Origin: Nitrospirillum amazonense
GTDB taxonomy: Bacteria > Pseudomonadota > Alphaproteobacteria > Azospirillales > Azospirillaceae
Direction of reading: 5' to 3'
Length of the DNA: 64,000 nt
Assembly (NCBI RefSeq): GCF_007828035.1
Contig: NZ_VITV01000007.1
Span: 124,001-188,000, forward strand
In this document: piece after piece, positions 1 through 8,339 of the stretch
How positions within the stretch are numbered: position 1 is the stretch's first letter
Layout: the number at the start of each line of letters is the position of its first letter
The notes under the pieces: generated by a model
The model's database searches: none
Told to the model about the DNA's origin: nothing
The model's input: only the letters and a program-made list of their open reading frames with translations
Translations under genes and position numbers: made by a program

Positions 1-190
1 CCTGTTCGCCACCGGCGCCATCGCGGAGATATGGGACCCGGACCAACCGCTGTGCGATCAGCTGAAGGCGCTGCTGGCCACCACCCGAGATGATGACGGA
101 CGGGCGGGGTGGGGCCTGGAACGAGGCGGCCGGGTGAAGGCCGCCGCGATCGCGCGGGAAGTGCAACGGTTGGCGCTGGCCCATGGTTGA
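1..190 (+). CDS. mdcE: Malonate decarboxylase gamma subunit, C-terminal end (partial)
   Basis: Only the last 62 codons are inside the window; the reading frame enters at base 2 and stops with TGA at 188-190. The visible end contains ATGAIAEIWDPD and a basic, Ala-rich tail, as expected for the end of a carboxyltransferase-like MdcE. In the family, MdcD and MdcE form the malonyl-S-ACP decarboxylase that releases CO2 and regenerates acetyl-S-ACP. The assignment rests mainly on position: the frame overlaps the mdcG start at 183 by 8 bases, which is the usual mdc order (E, G, B, H). The fragment alone is too short to identify by sequence. Confidence 0.75.
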   Translation, partial: LFATGAIAEIWDPDQPLCDQLKALLATTRDDDGRAGWGLERGGRVKAAAIAREVQRLALAHG

Positions 191-809
191 CCTCGCCACC
201 CTGCGCCGCCATGACCTGGTCCACCTGTCCCCCGAGGCGTGGCGTGGCCAGGTGACCGGCCTGGTGGAGGAGGTTGCCGACTGGGCGGATTTGGGCCGCC
301 CCGCCATTTTCCGGCAGCGTGTCTGCGCCGACCCCGATGGCGCCGTCCCGCTGGGCCTGCCCCTGCCGCCGGGCATGGGGCGCAAGCGGCTGGCCCTGTC
401 CTGTCCCCCCGCCGCCGTGGCCCGGGTGGCGCCGCCGCCGCTGCTGCGCGACGCCCGGTCTTCGGCACCCGCCGCCTGGCGGCCGGTGATCGAGGCTTTG
501 TTGGGCGCGGATACGTCCTGGCGCTGTTTCGGCAGCCTGGCGTGGCAGCACCTGACCGGCCTGCCCTACCTGACCGACGCGTCCGACCTGGACCTGCTGA
601 TCCCCTGCGCCAGCGGCGCCGACGCAGCACGGATCACGGCGGCGCTGGGCGGAATCGCCGCCTGGGCCCCCATGCGCCTGGACGCGGAACTGGTATCCTT
701 GGATGGCGGCGCCGTGCAATGGCGGGAGTGGCTGTCGGATGCCCCCCACCTGCTGGTCAAGACCCGATCCGGGCCGGCCCTGGTCGCGCGGGAGGCGCTG
801 TTCCCATGA
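183..809 (+). CDS. mdcG: Malonate decarboxylase holo-ACP synthase (phosphoribosyl-dephospho-CoA transferase)
   Basis: The 208-aa product transfers the 2'-(5''-triphosphoribosyl)-3'-dephospho-CoA prosthetic group to the acyl carrier subunit MdcC. The nucleotidyltransferase signature is visible around residues 118-140 as FGSLAWQHLTG followed by ASDLDLL; the two Asp residues are the expected metal ligands. The length is normal for MdcG. The ATG at 183 lies inside the end of mdcE, and the stop codon overlaps the mdcB start (ATGA at 806-809), so the genes are translationally coupled. Confidence 0.9.
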   Translation: MVDLATLRRHDLVHLSPEAWRGQVTGLVEEVADWADLGRPAIFRQRVCADPDGAVPLGLPLPPGMGRKRLALSCPPAAVARVAPPPLLRDARSSAPAAWRPVIEALLGADTSWRCFGSLAWQHLTGLPYLTDASDLDLLIPCASGADAARITAALGGIAAWAPMRLDAELVSLDGGAVQWREWLSDAPHLLVKTRSGPALVAREALFP

Positions 810-1675
810 CGATGCCGCAGACAGCATTGGCCCAGCCACCCCTCCCCGTCCTGGCTCCTGATCACCGAACCAGCCCGGACTGGATCGGCCGGCAGGCGGT
901 GCAGGCCCTGATCCTGGAGGTGGAAACCTGGCCCAAACCCGGCCTGGTCAGCCATATCGACACCGGCGCGCACCGGGACATGGACGCGGCCCTGTTGCGC
1001 CTCAGCGCCCGAACGCTGGAGCCATACTTCGTCGCCCTGGCCGAGGCCGGTGCCGCCGACGCCGGCATGGACCGCCTGCGCCTGATCGGGCTGGAGGCGG
1101 AGGCGGCGATGCGCCAGGCCACCGGCAACGTGAACACCCATCGCGGGGCGATTTTCGGCCTGGGCCTGCTGGCGGCGGGAGCGGGGCTGGCCGGGGCCTG
1201 CGCCTGGCGGCAGCCCTTGGGAATTCTGGTCGCCGCGCGCTGGGGCCGCGAAATCACCGCCAAACCGCAGGAAGCCGCCAGCCACGGCGGCATCGTGGCG
1301 CGCCGCTACCGCGCCGGCGGCGCCCGTGAAGAGGCCGCCGCCGGCATGCCGTCGGTCTACGATGTCGCGCGCCCGGCCCTGCGCGAGGGGCGCCGCCTGG
1401 CGGCGGGCGATGAGGAGGCAGCGCGCGTCCACGCCTGCATGGCGCTGATCGCCACCGTGGGCGACAGCAACCTGCTGTATCGCGGCGGGGTCGACGGGCT
1501 GGCCTTCGCGCAGGCGGCGGCCCTGCGCTTCCTGCGGGACGGTGGCGTCGGGTGCCGGCACTGGCGCTGGGCGGCCAAGACCATCCATGACGACTTCGTC
1601 GCCCGCAATCTCAGTCCCGGCGGCTGCGCCGACCTGCTGGCCATGGCACTGTTCACGGAGGCGCTGGAATCGTGA
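806..1675 (+). CDS. mdcB: Triphosphoribosyl-dephospho-CoA synthase
   Basis: The 289-aa CitG/MdcB family protein makes the prosthetic-group precursor from ATP and dephospho-CoA for MdcG. Family motifs are WPKPGLVSHIDTGAHRDM near residue 42, NVNTHRGAIFGLGLL near 120 and LSPGGCADLLA near the C-terminus. The frame is open further upstream, to 239, but that part lies over mdcG. The ATG at 806 overlaps the mdcG stop by four bases and gives a normal family length, so it is chosen. The gene is GTGA-coupled to mdcH. Confidence 0.9.
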   Translation: MTMPQTALAQPPLPVLAPDHRTSPDWIGRQAVQALILEVETWPKPGLVSHIDTGAHRDMDAALLRLSARTLEPYFVALAEAGAADAGMDRLRLIGLEAEAAMRQATGNVNTHRGAIFGLGLLAAGAGLAGACAWRQPLGILVAARWGREITAKPQEAASHGGIVARRYRAGGAREEAAAGMPSVYDVARPALREGRRLAAGDEEAARVHACMALIATVGDSNLLYRGGVDGLAFAQAAALRFLRDGGVGCRHWRWAAKTIHDDFVARNLSPGGCADLLAMALFTEALES

Positions 1676-2622
1676 GTCTGGCCCTGCTCTGCTCCGGCCA
1701 AGGCCGGCAGGATCGTGGCACCTTCGCCTTGCTGCCGGATGAGCCGGCGGCGCGTCCCATCCTCGACGCCGCCACTGCTCTGCTGGGCGCGCATCCCGCC
1801 GAATTCTGCCGGACGGCGCCGGAGGAGGCCCTGCACGCCAACCGGGAGGGGCAACTGCTGTGCGTGGCCCGCGCCCTGGCCGCCGCGGCCACCCTGTTCC
1901 CGCACGGGGCTTCACCGGAAACCATCGTCGCGGGCTACAGCGTCGGCGAAATGGCCGCCTGGGGCATTGCCGGCGTGTGGCCGGCCGCCGACACCCTGGC
2001 GCTGGTCGACCGGCGGGCGAAGGCCATGGACATGGCCGGCGGCCCGGACGACCAGCTTGCCCATGTGCGGGGATTGTCGCGCGAGGCGGTGGAGCGGCTG
2101 GCCCGGCGGTTCGACTGCGCCATCGCCATCGTGAATCCCGGCCGGCTGTTCATCGTCGGCGGGACCCGGGCGGCGACGGAGGCCTTCTGCGCCGCCGCCC
2201 TGGACGCCGGCGCCGCGCGCGCCGGCCCCATGAACGTGCACGTCGCCTCCCACACGCCGCGCCTGGCCGACGCGGTGGTGCCCTTTGCCACGGCCCTGGC
2301 GGCGGTGCCAGCCAAAAGCCCCGCCCTGCGCCTGATGACCGCCAGCGGCGCCACGCTGGTGGCGCGGCCGGACCGGGCACTGGCCGGGTTGGCCGGGCAA
2401 CTGGCTGAAACCATAGACTGGGCGGCCGTGCTGGAGGCCCTGGCCGAACGTGGCGTGACAACGGTCCTGGAACTGGGGCCAGGCCGCGCCCTGGCGGACA
2501 TGGCGGCGGCGGCCCTGCCCACCGCCGAGGTCCGCGCCCTGGACGATTTCCATAGCCTGGCCGGTGCGCGGGCGTGGCTGAAGGATCGTCTGGGCCGGTG
2601 TACGGCCGGTGTCGGGGAATGA
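1672..2622 (+). CDS. mdcH: Malonate decarboxylase epsilon subunit (malonyl-CoA:ACP transacylase type)
   Basis: The 316-aa acyltransferase of the FabD fold charges the malonate decarboxylase ACP with malonate. The N-terminus LALLCSGQGRQ is the typical transacylase start. The nucleophile motif is GYSVGE near residue 88, the MdcH variant of GHSxGE. A late histidine at VASHTPRL and the LELGPGRALADM segment complete the domain. The GTG start at 1672 overlaps the mdcB stop (GTGA). It is the last recognisable mdc gene; the transporter and regulator genes usual for this system are not visible on this side. Confidence 0.9.
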   Translation: MSLALLCSGQGRQDRGTFALLPDEPAARPILDAATALLGAHPAEFCRTAPEEALHANREGQLLCVARALAAAATLFPHGASPETIVAGYSVGEMAAWGIAGVWPAADTLALVDRRAKAMDMAGGPDDQLAHVRGLSREAVERLARRFDCAIAIVNPGRLFIVGGTRAATEAFCAAALDAGAARAGPMNVHVASHTPRLADAVVPFATALAAVPAKSPALRLMTASGATLVARPDRALAGLAGQLAETIDWAAVLEALAERGVTTVLELGPGRALADMAAAALPTAEVRALDDFHSLAGARAWLKDRLGRCTAGVGE

Positions 2623-2664
2623 TATGTCTCCATGGTTCAGCGATTGATTGGAGGCTTCCCAGAC

Positions 2665-3261
2665 ATGACGACGGACGTTCCCCAGCGCACCGCCGACCAT
2701 CCCATCGACCCGGACATCCTGGCGCGCTGGTCGCCCCGCGCCTTTGACGGGTCCACGCTGGACGACGCGACGCTGGCCACCCTGTTCGAGGCGGCGCGCT
2801 GGGCGCCATCGGCCTTCAACGCCCAGCCCTGGCGCTTCGTTTACGCCCACCGCGGCACCACGGAATGGGAGTCGCTGCTGTCCGCCCTGGTGCCGCGCAA
2901 TGCCGCCTGGGTGCAGCACGCCTCCGTCCTGCTCTTCGTCCTGTCCGATACCCTGTTCCTGGCGCCCGGGCAGACCGAACCGGTGCCGGCCACGACCAAC
3001 AGCTTCGATGCCGGCGCCGCCTGGGCCCTTCTGGCCCTGCAGGCGCAGAAGCTGGGACTGCACACCCACGCCATGGCCGGCTTTGACCGGGCGCGGGCCA
3101 CCGAGGTCACCGGGGCCGGCGACCGCTTCCGCATCGAGGCGGCCGTGGCCATCGGCCGCAAGGGCGACCCAGATACATTGCCGGAGCCGCTCCGGGCCCG
3201 GGAGTTCCCCAGCCCCCGCCGCCCCCTGGCCGAAACCGTCCATCGGGGCCGCCTGCCCTGA
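2665..3261 (+). CDS. Nitroreductase family protein
   Basis: The 198-aa protein resembles FMN-dependent nitroreductases. RWSPRAFDG near residue 20 and ARWAPSAFNAQPWRF near 45 are the phosphate- and flavin-contacting motifs; SFDAGAAWALLALQAQKLG is the conserved helix, and GKGD-like residues lie near the end (AIGRKGDP). It probably uses NAD(P)H to reduce a nitro, quinone or enal substrate, which cannot be told from sequence. An upstream ATG at 2632 exists, but the ATG at 2665 has GGAGG ten bases before it. It follows mdcH by 42 bases and may be the last gene of that operon; it is not a standard mdc gene. Confidence 0.8.
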   Translation: MTTDVPQRTADHPIDPDILARWSPRAFDGSTLDDATLATLFEAARWAPSAFNAQPWRFVYAHRGTTEWESLLSALVPRNAAWVQHASVLLFVLSDTLFLAPGQTEPVPATTNSFDAGAAWALLALQAQKLGLHTHAMAGFDRARATEVTGAGDRFRIEAAVAIGRKGDPDTLPEPLRAREFPSPRRPLAETVHRGRLP

Positions 3262-3339
3262 CCATCAGGGAAGCGGCCGGCACCGCCGCCGCTTCCCAAC
3301 CGCGCTTCCCATTCCCCGCAAGCAAATGCCCAGGCGCCC

Positions 3340-3353
3340 CTGATCAAGATCAG
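3340..3353. promoter_or_regulatory. FNR/FixK-like inverted repeat upstream of MFS gene
   Basis: A perfect inverted repeat CTGATCAAGATCAG lies in the 234-base gap between the nitroreductase and MFS genes. It matches the FNR/FixK/Anr consensus TTGAT-N4-ATCAA at eight of ten positions; the outermost base of each arm differs. If functional it would tie the downstream gene to oxygen or a related signal. No good -10 element is placed as expected for a class II site. Confidence 0.35.
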
Positions 3354-3495
3354 CGGACGGCATTTGATATGCTGCACCGCAACGCATAGGCCGTGGCCAC
3401 CCAGGCCGGGCCGGTAAAAATGCGACGGGCAGTTGGGTCCCGCCGGGACCCTGACGGTGCCGATGCCGGCACCCTTCATAGAGGGGAATAGCGCC

Positions 3496-4761
3496 ATGAC
3501 CGTCCTCGGCCCCGTGGCGGAGCCTGTTTCGGCCGCGCGCATGACGCCGGCCCAGGCCCGCATCCTGTTCGCCGCCACCATGGGCAATTTCATGAGCGCC
3601 ACGCCGGTGCTGTACACCGTGTTCGGCATGGTGCTGATCCCCATTTCCCAGGAATTCGGCTGGCCCCGGGCACAGGTTTCGGGCGTGCTGGGCCTGGCGG
3701 CGCTCTGCGCGGCGGCAATGGCCTTCGCCACCGGGCCGCTGGTCGACCGTTATGGGCCGCGCCGCCTGATCCTGATGGGCAGCCTGTCGTTCGCGGTGGC
3801 GCTGGGCCTGTTCTCCTTGGCGCCGGCCCGGGTGCTGCCGTTCTACGGCCTGTTCCTGCTGGCCGACATCGCTGCCGCCTTCGCCTCGCCCATGACCTAC
3901 AGCAAGGCGGTGTCCGGCTGGTTCGACCGGGGGCGCGGGGCGGCGCTGGGCTTCGCCGGTGGCGTGGGCAACGGCCTGGGCGCCACGGTCATCCCCATCA
4001 TCGGCGGTGTGCTGTTGTCGCGTTTCGACTGGCGGGTGACCTATCAGGGCATGGCCCTGATGGTGGGGGCCATCGGCTTCCCCATCCTGCTGCGGTATTT
4101 ACGCGACCCGCCGCCCGGCGGCCTGCGGGACGCGGGGCCCGCGCGGGCGGAAACGATGACGGCCACGGCCAACGACCTGACCCTGCGCCAGGCGATCGGC
4201 ACCCGCGCCTTCTGGATCACGGCCCTGGCCATCGGCCTGTGTGCCGCCTGCATGACGGCGATGTTCACCAACGTCGTGCCGGTGCTGACGGAGCGGGGCT
4301 TCGCCCTGGCCGACGGGGTGACGGTGGTAACCGTCTTCGCCCTGGTGTGCGCCGTCGCGCAATGGCTGATGGGCCTGGTGCTGGACCGCATCGCCACGCC
4401 GCTGATCCTCGTGCCCTTCTATCTGCTGGGCCTGGGCGGCCTGCTGCTGCTGCAATACGGGCCCAGCATGCCCTGGCTGGTGGCGGCCGGGGTCATGATG
4501 GGCTTGGGCCTGGGCGCGGAGTACAGCGCCCTGCCCTTCCTGGTGTCGCGCTATTTCGGCTTCCGCAGCTATGGCGCCATCGCCGGCGTGCTGTACGGCG
4601 GCATCAATGTCGGCATGGGGCTGATCCCCTTCGCCATGAACGGCATCTTCGACGTCTATCGGTCCTACGATCCGGCGCTGCACCTGATCCAGGGCCTGAT
4701 GCTGGCCGCCACCGCCGCCTTCCTGTTCCTGCCGTCGTACGGCAGGCCGCTCAGGGGCTGA
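3496..4761 (+). CDS. MFS transporter
   Basis: The 421-aa inner-membrane protein has about twelve hydrophobic segments and the cytoplasmic-loop motif ATGPLVDRYGPRRLI of the major facilitator superfamily near residue 78. The soluble central loop (about 205-225, DPPPGGLRDAGPARAE) separates the two six-helix halves. The ATG at 3496 is preceded by AGAGGGGA seven bases upstream; an earlier in-frame ATG at 3433 would add 21 non-membrane residues and has no ribosome site. The substrate is unknown. It resembles the oxalate/formate antiporter-like or monocarboxylate branch in general layout, so transport of a small organic acid is possible but not shown. Confidence 0.8.
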   Translation: MTVLGPVAEPVSAARMTPAQARILFAATMGNFMSATPVLYTVFGMVLIPISQEFGWPRAQVSGVLGLAALCAAAMAFATGPLVDRYGPRRLILMGSLSFAVALGLFSLAPARVLPFYGLFLLADIAAAFASPMTYSKAVSGWFDRGRGAALGFAGGVGNGLGATVIPIIGGVLLSRFDWRVTYQGMALMVGAIGFPILLRYLRDPPPGGLRDAGPARAETMTATANDLTLRQAIGTRAFWITALAIGLCAACMTAMFTNVVPVLTERGFALADGVTVVTVFALVCAVAQWLMGLVLDRIATPLILVPFYLLGLGGLLLLQYGPSMPWLVAAGVMMGLGLGAEYSALPFLVSRYFGFRSYGAIAGVLYGGINVGMGLIPFAMNGIFDVYRSYDPALHLIQGLMLAATAAFLFLPSYGRPLRG

Positions 4762-4778
4762 CGCGAGACTCCCGGGGC

Positions 4779-4814
4779 ATGAAAAAGGCGGGGCGCGAAC
4801 CCCGCCTTTTTCAT
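4779..4814. terminator. Bidirectional intrinsic terminator
   Basis: A perfect stem ATGAAAAAGGCGGGG / CCCCGCCTTTTTCAT with a six-base loop sits between the converging MFS and wrbA genes. It has T-runs in both directions, so it can end transcription from both sides. Confidence 0.9.
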
Positions 4815-4827
4815 TTCCGCCTATGCC

Positions 4828-5430
4828 TCAGCCGAACAGCTTGGCCGCCAGCGTGGCGACATGGGCGCCCTGGAAGCTGGCGATGCCCAGTTCCGCTTCC
4901 GACGGCTGGCGGGAGCCGTCGCTGGCCGACAGCGTGGTGGCGCCGTAGGGCGTGCCGCCCTGCACCGCGCCCAGTTCACCCAGGCGGGGCTCGGCGTAGG
5001 GCACGCCCACCACCACCATGCCGTGGTGCAACAGGCTGGTGTGGAAAGACAGCAGGGTGCTTTCCTGGCCGCCATGCTGGGTGGCGGTGGAGGCGAAGAC
5101 GCTGCCGATCTTGCCGATCAGCTTGCCCTGGGCCCACAGGCCGCCCGTCTGGTCCAGGAAGTTGCGCATCTGGGCCGCCATCATGCCGAAGCGGGTGGGC
5201 GTGCCGAAAATGATGGCGTCATAATCCGCCAGCTCTTCCGGGGTGGCGATCGGCGCCTCCTGGTCCAGCTTGGCATAGGCCTTCTCCGCCACGTCACGCG
5301 GCATCAGTTCCGGCACGCGCTTCACCACCACCTCGGTGCCGGCCACGGACTTGGCGCCGTCGGCCACGGCGTAGGCCATCTTCTCGACATGGCCCCAGGT
5401 GGAATAGTAAAGGACAAGGATCTTCGCCAT
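4828..5430 (-). CDS. wrbA: NAD(P)H:quinone oxidoreductase, WrbA type
   Basis: The 200-aa flavodoxin-fold enzyme carries out two-electron reduction of quinones with FMN. The N-terminus [18 protein letters not shown] is the FMN-phosphate loop. Other WrbA motifs are [23 protein letters not shown] cut here as [13 protein letters not shown] near residue 94, [12 protein letters not shown] near 133 and GGTPYGATT near 178. Length and motifs are standard. It is divergent from the TauD-type gene at 5646. Confidence 0.95.
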   Translation of the reverse strand: MAKILVLYYSTWGHVEKMAYAVADGAKSVAGTEVVVKRVPELMPRDVAEKAYAKLDQEAPIATPEELADYDAIIFGTPTRFGMMAAQMRNFLDQTGGLWAQGKLIGKIGSVFASTATQHGGQESTLLSFHTSLLHHGMVVVGVPYAEPRLGELGAVQGGTPYGATTLSASDGSRQPSEAELGIASFQGAHVATLAAKLFG

Positions 5431-5645
5431 CGTCAGTCTCCAGGCGGGTTACGGGTGCCCGGCATATGCCATGGGCCCCACGGCCCGCCAAGGCATGGGC
5501 CGCCAGAGGCAAGTTCCCGGGCAGTTCTGGACAAGACGGGCAGGATGGCCTTCCCTACCCTCACACTCGCGACGGACCTGGTGTCGTGGATGCTGGGACA
5601 TCCCCATCGGACGGTCCGCGAGACAGGAGTAGTGAGGAGAGGTTG

Positions 5646-6503
5646 TTGGAAACCCTCGAAGCCCTGCGCACGCGCCCCCTGAAGCCCGGTTTCGGCGCGG
5701 AAATTCTGGATGTGGATCTGAAAACGGCCTCATCGGCGGAAGTGGACTTGGTGGTGGAGGCCTTCCACCGCCACGGCGCCATCCTGCTGCGCGGCCAGGA
5801 TTTGGATCCCGCCGGCCTGAAGGCCTTCCTGGGCCGCTTCGGTCCACTGGAGGGCCACACCCAGAAGCAGTTCACCCTGCCCGACCACCCCGAGGTCTAC
5901 ATCCTGTCCAACAAGGTGGTGGACGGTAAGCCCATCGGCGCCCACAACGACGGCGTGGGTTGGCACACCGACTATTCGTACAAGGCAGAGCCGGTGATGT
6001 GCACCATGCTGTACGCGGTGGAGGTGCCGGCCGAGGGCTCGGACACCCTGCTGGCCGACCTGTGCGCCGCCTACGACGCCCTGCCCGAGGAGCGGCGGGC
6101 CCAGCTGGACGGGCTAAAGCTGCACCACAGCTATGAATACTTCATGACCAGCCGCCAGTACCTGCGGGTGGACCAGCTGAGCCCGGAACTGAAGGCGGAG
6201 AATCCGGACGTCATCCACCCTCTGATCCGCACCCATCCCGCCGACGGGCGCAAGGCCCTGTGGGTCAGCACCGGCACGGTGAAGGAGGTGGTGGGCGTGC
6301 CCAACCCCCAGGGGCTGGAACTGCTGGATGAGCTGGTGGCGTTCGTGACCCAGGACCGCTTCGTCCATGCCCATAAATGGCAGGTGGGCGACATCCTGAT
6401 CTGGGACAACCGCTGCACCCTGCACACCGGCACCCTGTACGACGACAAGAAGTACACCCGCCTGATGCACCGCATGTGGGTCAAGGGCGACCGGCCCTTT
6501 TGA
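5646..6503 (+). CDS. TauD/TfdA family Fe(II)/2-oxoglutarate dioxygenase
   Basis: The 285-aa protein contains the iron-binding facial triad: GWHTDYSYKAEP supplies His and Asp, and the distal His is in TLHTGTLYDDKKYTR, followed by the 2-oxoglutarate-binding Arg in MHRMWVKGDRPF. The family oxidises sulfonates, aryloxyacetates or other small acids; the substrate cannot be assigned. The frame is open to 5466, but the homologous part begins near LETLEALRTRPLKPGFGAEI. A TTG at 5646 (or 5643) follows GAGGAGAGG and is the best start. A strong terminator follows at 6625-6658. Confidence 0.85.
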   Translation: METLEALRTRPLKPGFGAEILDVDLKTASSAEVDLVVEAFHRHGAILLRGQDLDPAGLKAFLGRFGPLEGHTQKQFTLPDHPEVYILSNKVVDGKPIGAHNDGVGWHTDYSYKAEPVMCTMLYAVEVPAEGSDTLLADLCAAYDALPEERRAQLDGLKLHHSYEYFMTSRQYLRVDQLSPELKAENPDVIHPLIRTHPADGRKALWVSTGTVKEVVGVPNPQGLELLDELVAFVTQDRFVHAHKWQVGDILIWDNRCTLHTGTLYDDKKYTRLMHRMWVKGDRPF

Positions 6504-6624
6504 ATTCCCTCAGACGCCGGGCGGCCACGTCCGTGGCCTTGGCTATCCTCGTTCCGCCTTGCGGTGCTCACTCCGGGGCCGGCGGTCGCCGGCCCTGGGT
6601 TCAGTATGGTCGATCTCCGAAGAC

Positions 6625-6658
6625 TGGCCGTGGGCAGGATCCCCACGGCCACTTTTTT
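6625..6658 (+). terminator. Intrinsic terminator after the dioxygenase gene
   Basis: The stem TGGCCGTGGG / CCCACGGCCA has a seven-base loop and is followed by CTTTTTT. It ends only about 17 bases before the SDR start codon. A second hairpin (GGGCCGGCG / CGCCGGCCC) lies just upstream at 6576-6595. Confidence 0.8.
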
Positions 6659-6674
6659 ACCGATGGGGCGTTTG

Positions 6675-7553
6675 ATGACGACGACAAGACCGCGCACCTG
6701 GCTGATCACCGGCGTCAGCTCGGGCTTCGGCCGGGCGCTGGCCCAAGCGGCGCTGGACCGGGGCGATCGGGTTTGGGGCACCGTGCGGAGCGAGGCCGAC
6801 GCCGACGCCTTCCGCGCCTTGGCGCCGGACCTGGCCCGCGCGCCCATCCTGGACGTGACGGACGAGGCCGCCACCCACCGCGTGGCCGCGGCGGTGGAGG
6901 CCGATAGTGGGGGCATGGGTGGGGGCGGCATCGACATCCTGGTCAACAACGCCGGCTATGGCTTGGTGGGCGGGGTGGAGGAAACCAGCCTGGCCGACGC
7001 CCGCGCCCAGTTCGAGGTCAACGTCTTCGGTGCGCTGGCGATGATGCAGGCCGTGCTGCCCTACATGCGCGGCCGCCGGGCCGGGCACATCGTCAACATC
7101 ACCTCCGTCTCCGGCCTGGTGGGCTGGCCCAGCCTGGGCCTTTACTCCGGCAGCAAGTTCGCGCTGGAGGGCATCACCGAGACCCTGGCGCAGGAGGTGG
7201 CGCCCCTGGGCATCAAGGTGACCATGGTGGAACCCGGCGGCTTCCGCACCGACTTCGCCGGCCGCTCGCGCAAACGCAGCGAGGCGGACACGGACCGTCC
7301 GGACCTGGCCGCCGACTACGACGCCACCGTTGGGGAATGCAAGCGCATCCTGGCCAGCCATGCGGGTCAGGAGCGGGGCGACCCCGCCCGCGCGGCGCGG
7401 GCCATCCTGAAGGCCGTGGACGCGGAAACCCCGCCCCTGCGCCTGCTGCTGGGCGAGGACGCCGTGGGCTACGCGACCATGAAGCTGACCGGCCAGCTGG
7501 CCGATATCGAGGCCTGGCGGGCCGTGTCGGTGGACACCGATTTCCAGGCGTGA
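6675..7553 (+). CDS. Short-chain dehydrogenase/reductase (SDR)
   Basis: The 292-aa classical SDR uses NAD(P)H to reduce or oxidise a carbonyl/alcohol. Visible motifs are TGVSSGFG near residue 12 (nucleotide binding), NNAGYG near 93, the catalytic Ser in NITSVSG near 142 and YSGSK (Tyr, Lys) near 157; PGGFRTDF follows. The frame is open upstream to 6564, but that stretch lies across an intrinsic terminator, so the ATG at 6675 (or 6663) is more likely. The substrate is unknown. It converges on the cysteine hydrolase gene. Confidence 0.85.
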   Translation: MTTTRPRTWLITGVSSGFGRALAQAALDRGDRVWGTVRSEADADAFRALAPDLARAPILDVTDEAATHRVAAAVEADSGGMGGGGIDILVNNAGYGLVGGVEETSLADARAQFEVNVFGALAMMQAVLPYMRGRRAGHIVNITSVSGLVGWPSLGLYSGSKFALEGITETLAQEVAPLGIKVTMVEPGGFRTDFAGRSRKRSEADTDRPDLAADYDATVGECKRILASHAGQERGDPARAARAILKAVDAETPPLRLLLGEDAVGYATMKLTGQLADIEAWRAVSVDTDFQA

Positions 7554-7631
7554 CGCCCACGACGGAAGCCAAGCACGTTCAACCGGGAACGCGCTTGGCT
7601 CCAGCGCCTTGACCAACGGACGGCGTCACGC
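7549..7631. terminator. Nested inverted repeats between convergent genes
   Basis: An outer pair GCGTGACGCC (7549-7558) / GGCGTCACGC (7622-7631) encloses an inner hairpin AGCCAAGC / GCTTGGCT with a further CGTTC / GAACG stem (7567-7600). The position between converging SDR and hydrolase stop codons suggests transcription termination in both directions; there is no long T-run. Confidence 0.5.
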
Positions 7632-8339
7632 CTCGATGCGCGCCTGGCCCCAGGCGGCCGCCACATCCGCGCTTTCCACCAGCAGGGCGCAGTTCTTGGA
7701 CAGGGCGTGCAGCGCGCCCCAGTGCAGGGCCGGCTCATAGGCGGCGCAGGCGTCAGCTACGATGAAGACGTGGAAGTCGCGATGGAAGGCGTCACGCACC
7801 GTGCAGTCGACGCAGCATTCGGTGGTGAAGCCGCAGACCACCAGGGTGTCGATGCCCCGCGCCCGCAGCCGCGCCTCGAAATCCGTGCCGGCGAAGGCGG
7901 AGAACAGCACCTTCTCCACCTCCATCTCGCCCGGTTCCGGCGCCACGCCGTAATAGTCGGCGCCAGGGGTGCCGGCGCGGCAAATGCCCACCGCCTCCGC
8001 CGGCCAGCCGCGCCGTTCGTAAAGGGCCTTCAGGGCCGCGCCGTCCGTTTCCGGCCGGGTGATGACGCGGATGAAGACGGGCGGCACGCCGGCGGCGCGG
8101 GCGGCGGCCAATAACGGGCGGATGCGGTCCAGCGTCGGATCGACCACGCCCAGATCCAGGCCCGCCTGGCCGATGGCGCCCTCGGGCGCGATGAAGTCCA
8201 CCTGCGGATCGATGACCAGCAGGGCCGTGCGATCCGGCCGGATCATGGGTGCCAGCGCCGCCGCCGGCACCGGCGGGTCCAGCGTCAGGGTGACCGTTAC
8301 AGGCCCGGCTGGGATGCCCTCTTTCGGGATGGTCGGCAT
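7626..8339 (-). CDS. Isochorismatase-family cysteine hydrolase (RutB-like)
   Basis: The 237-aa protein carries the Asp-Lys-Cys triad of this family: LLVIDPQVDF (Asp), VEKVLFSAF (Lys) and the nucleophile in CGFTTECCVDCTVRDAF, followed by DACAAY. Family members hydrolyse amides, ureides or N-carbamoyl groups; RutB acts on the ureidoacrylate made by RutA. A RutA-like gene lies two genes upstream, which supports an amide or ureide substrate by context only. The ATG at 8339 overlaps the stop of the TauD gene (ATGA), so it is the last gene of that operon. A longer open frame upstream overlaps the TauD gene and is not used. Confidence 0.8.
   Translation of the reverse strand: MPTIPKEGIPAGPVTVTLTLDPPVPAAALAPMIRPDRTALLVIDPQVDFIAPEGAIGQAGLDLGVVDPTLDRIRPLLAAARAAGVPPVFIRVITRPETDGAALKALYERRGWPAEAVGICRAGTPGADYYGVAPEPGEMEVEKVLFSAFAGTDFEARLRARGIDTLVVCGFTTECCVDCTVRDAFHRDFHVFIVADACAAYEPALHWGALHALSKNCALLVESADVAAAWGQARIEA

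Noticed and set aside
1912-3243. Long antisense open frame (443 codons) over mdcH and the nitroreductase gene
   Set aside because: Its translation is Gly/Arg/Gln-rich low-complexity, has no domain, and lies opposite genes with clear motifs; such frames are common in GC-rich DNA.
3433-3495. Longer N-terminus for the MFS transporter
   Set aside because: The added residues are not membrane-like and the downstream ATG at 3496 has a good ribosome site.
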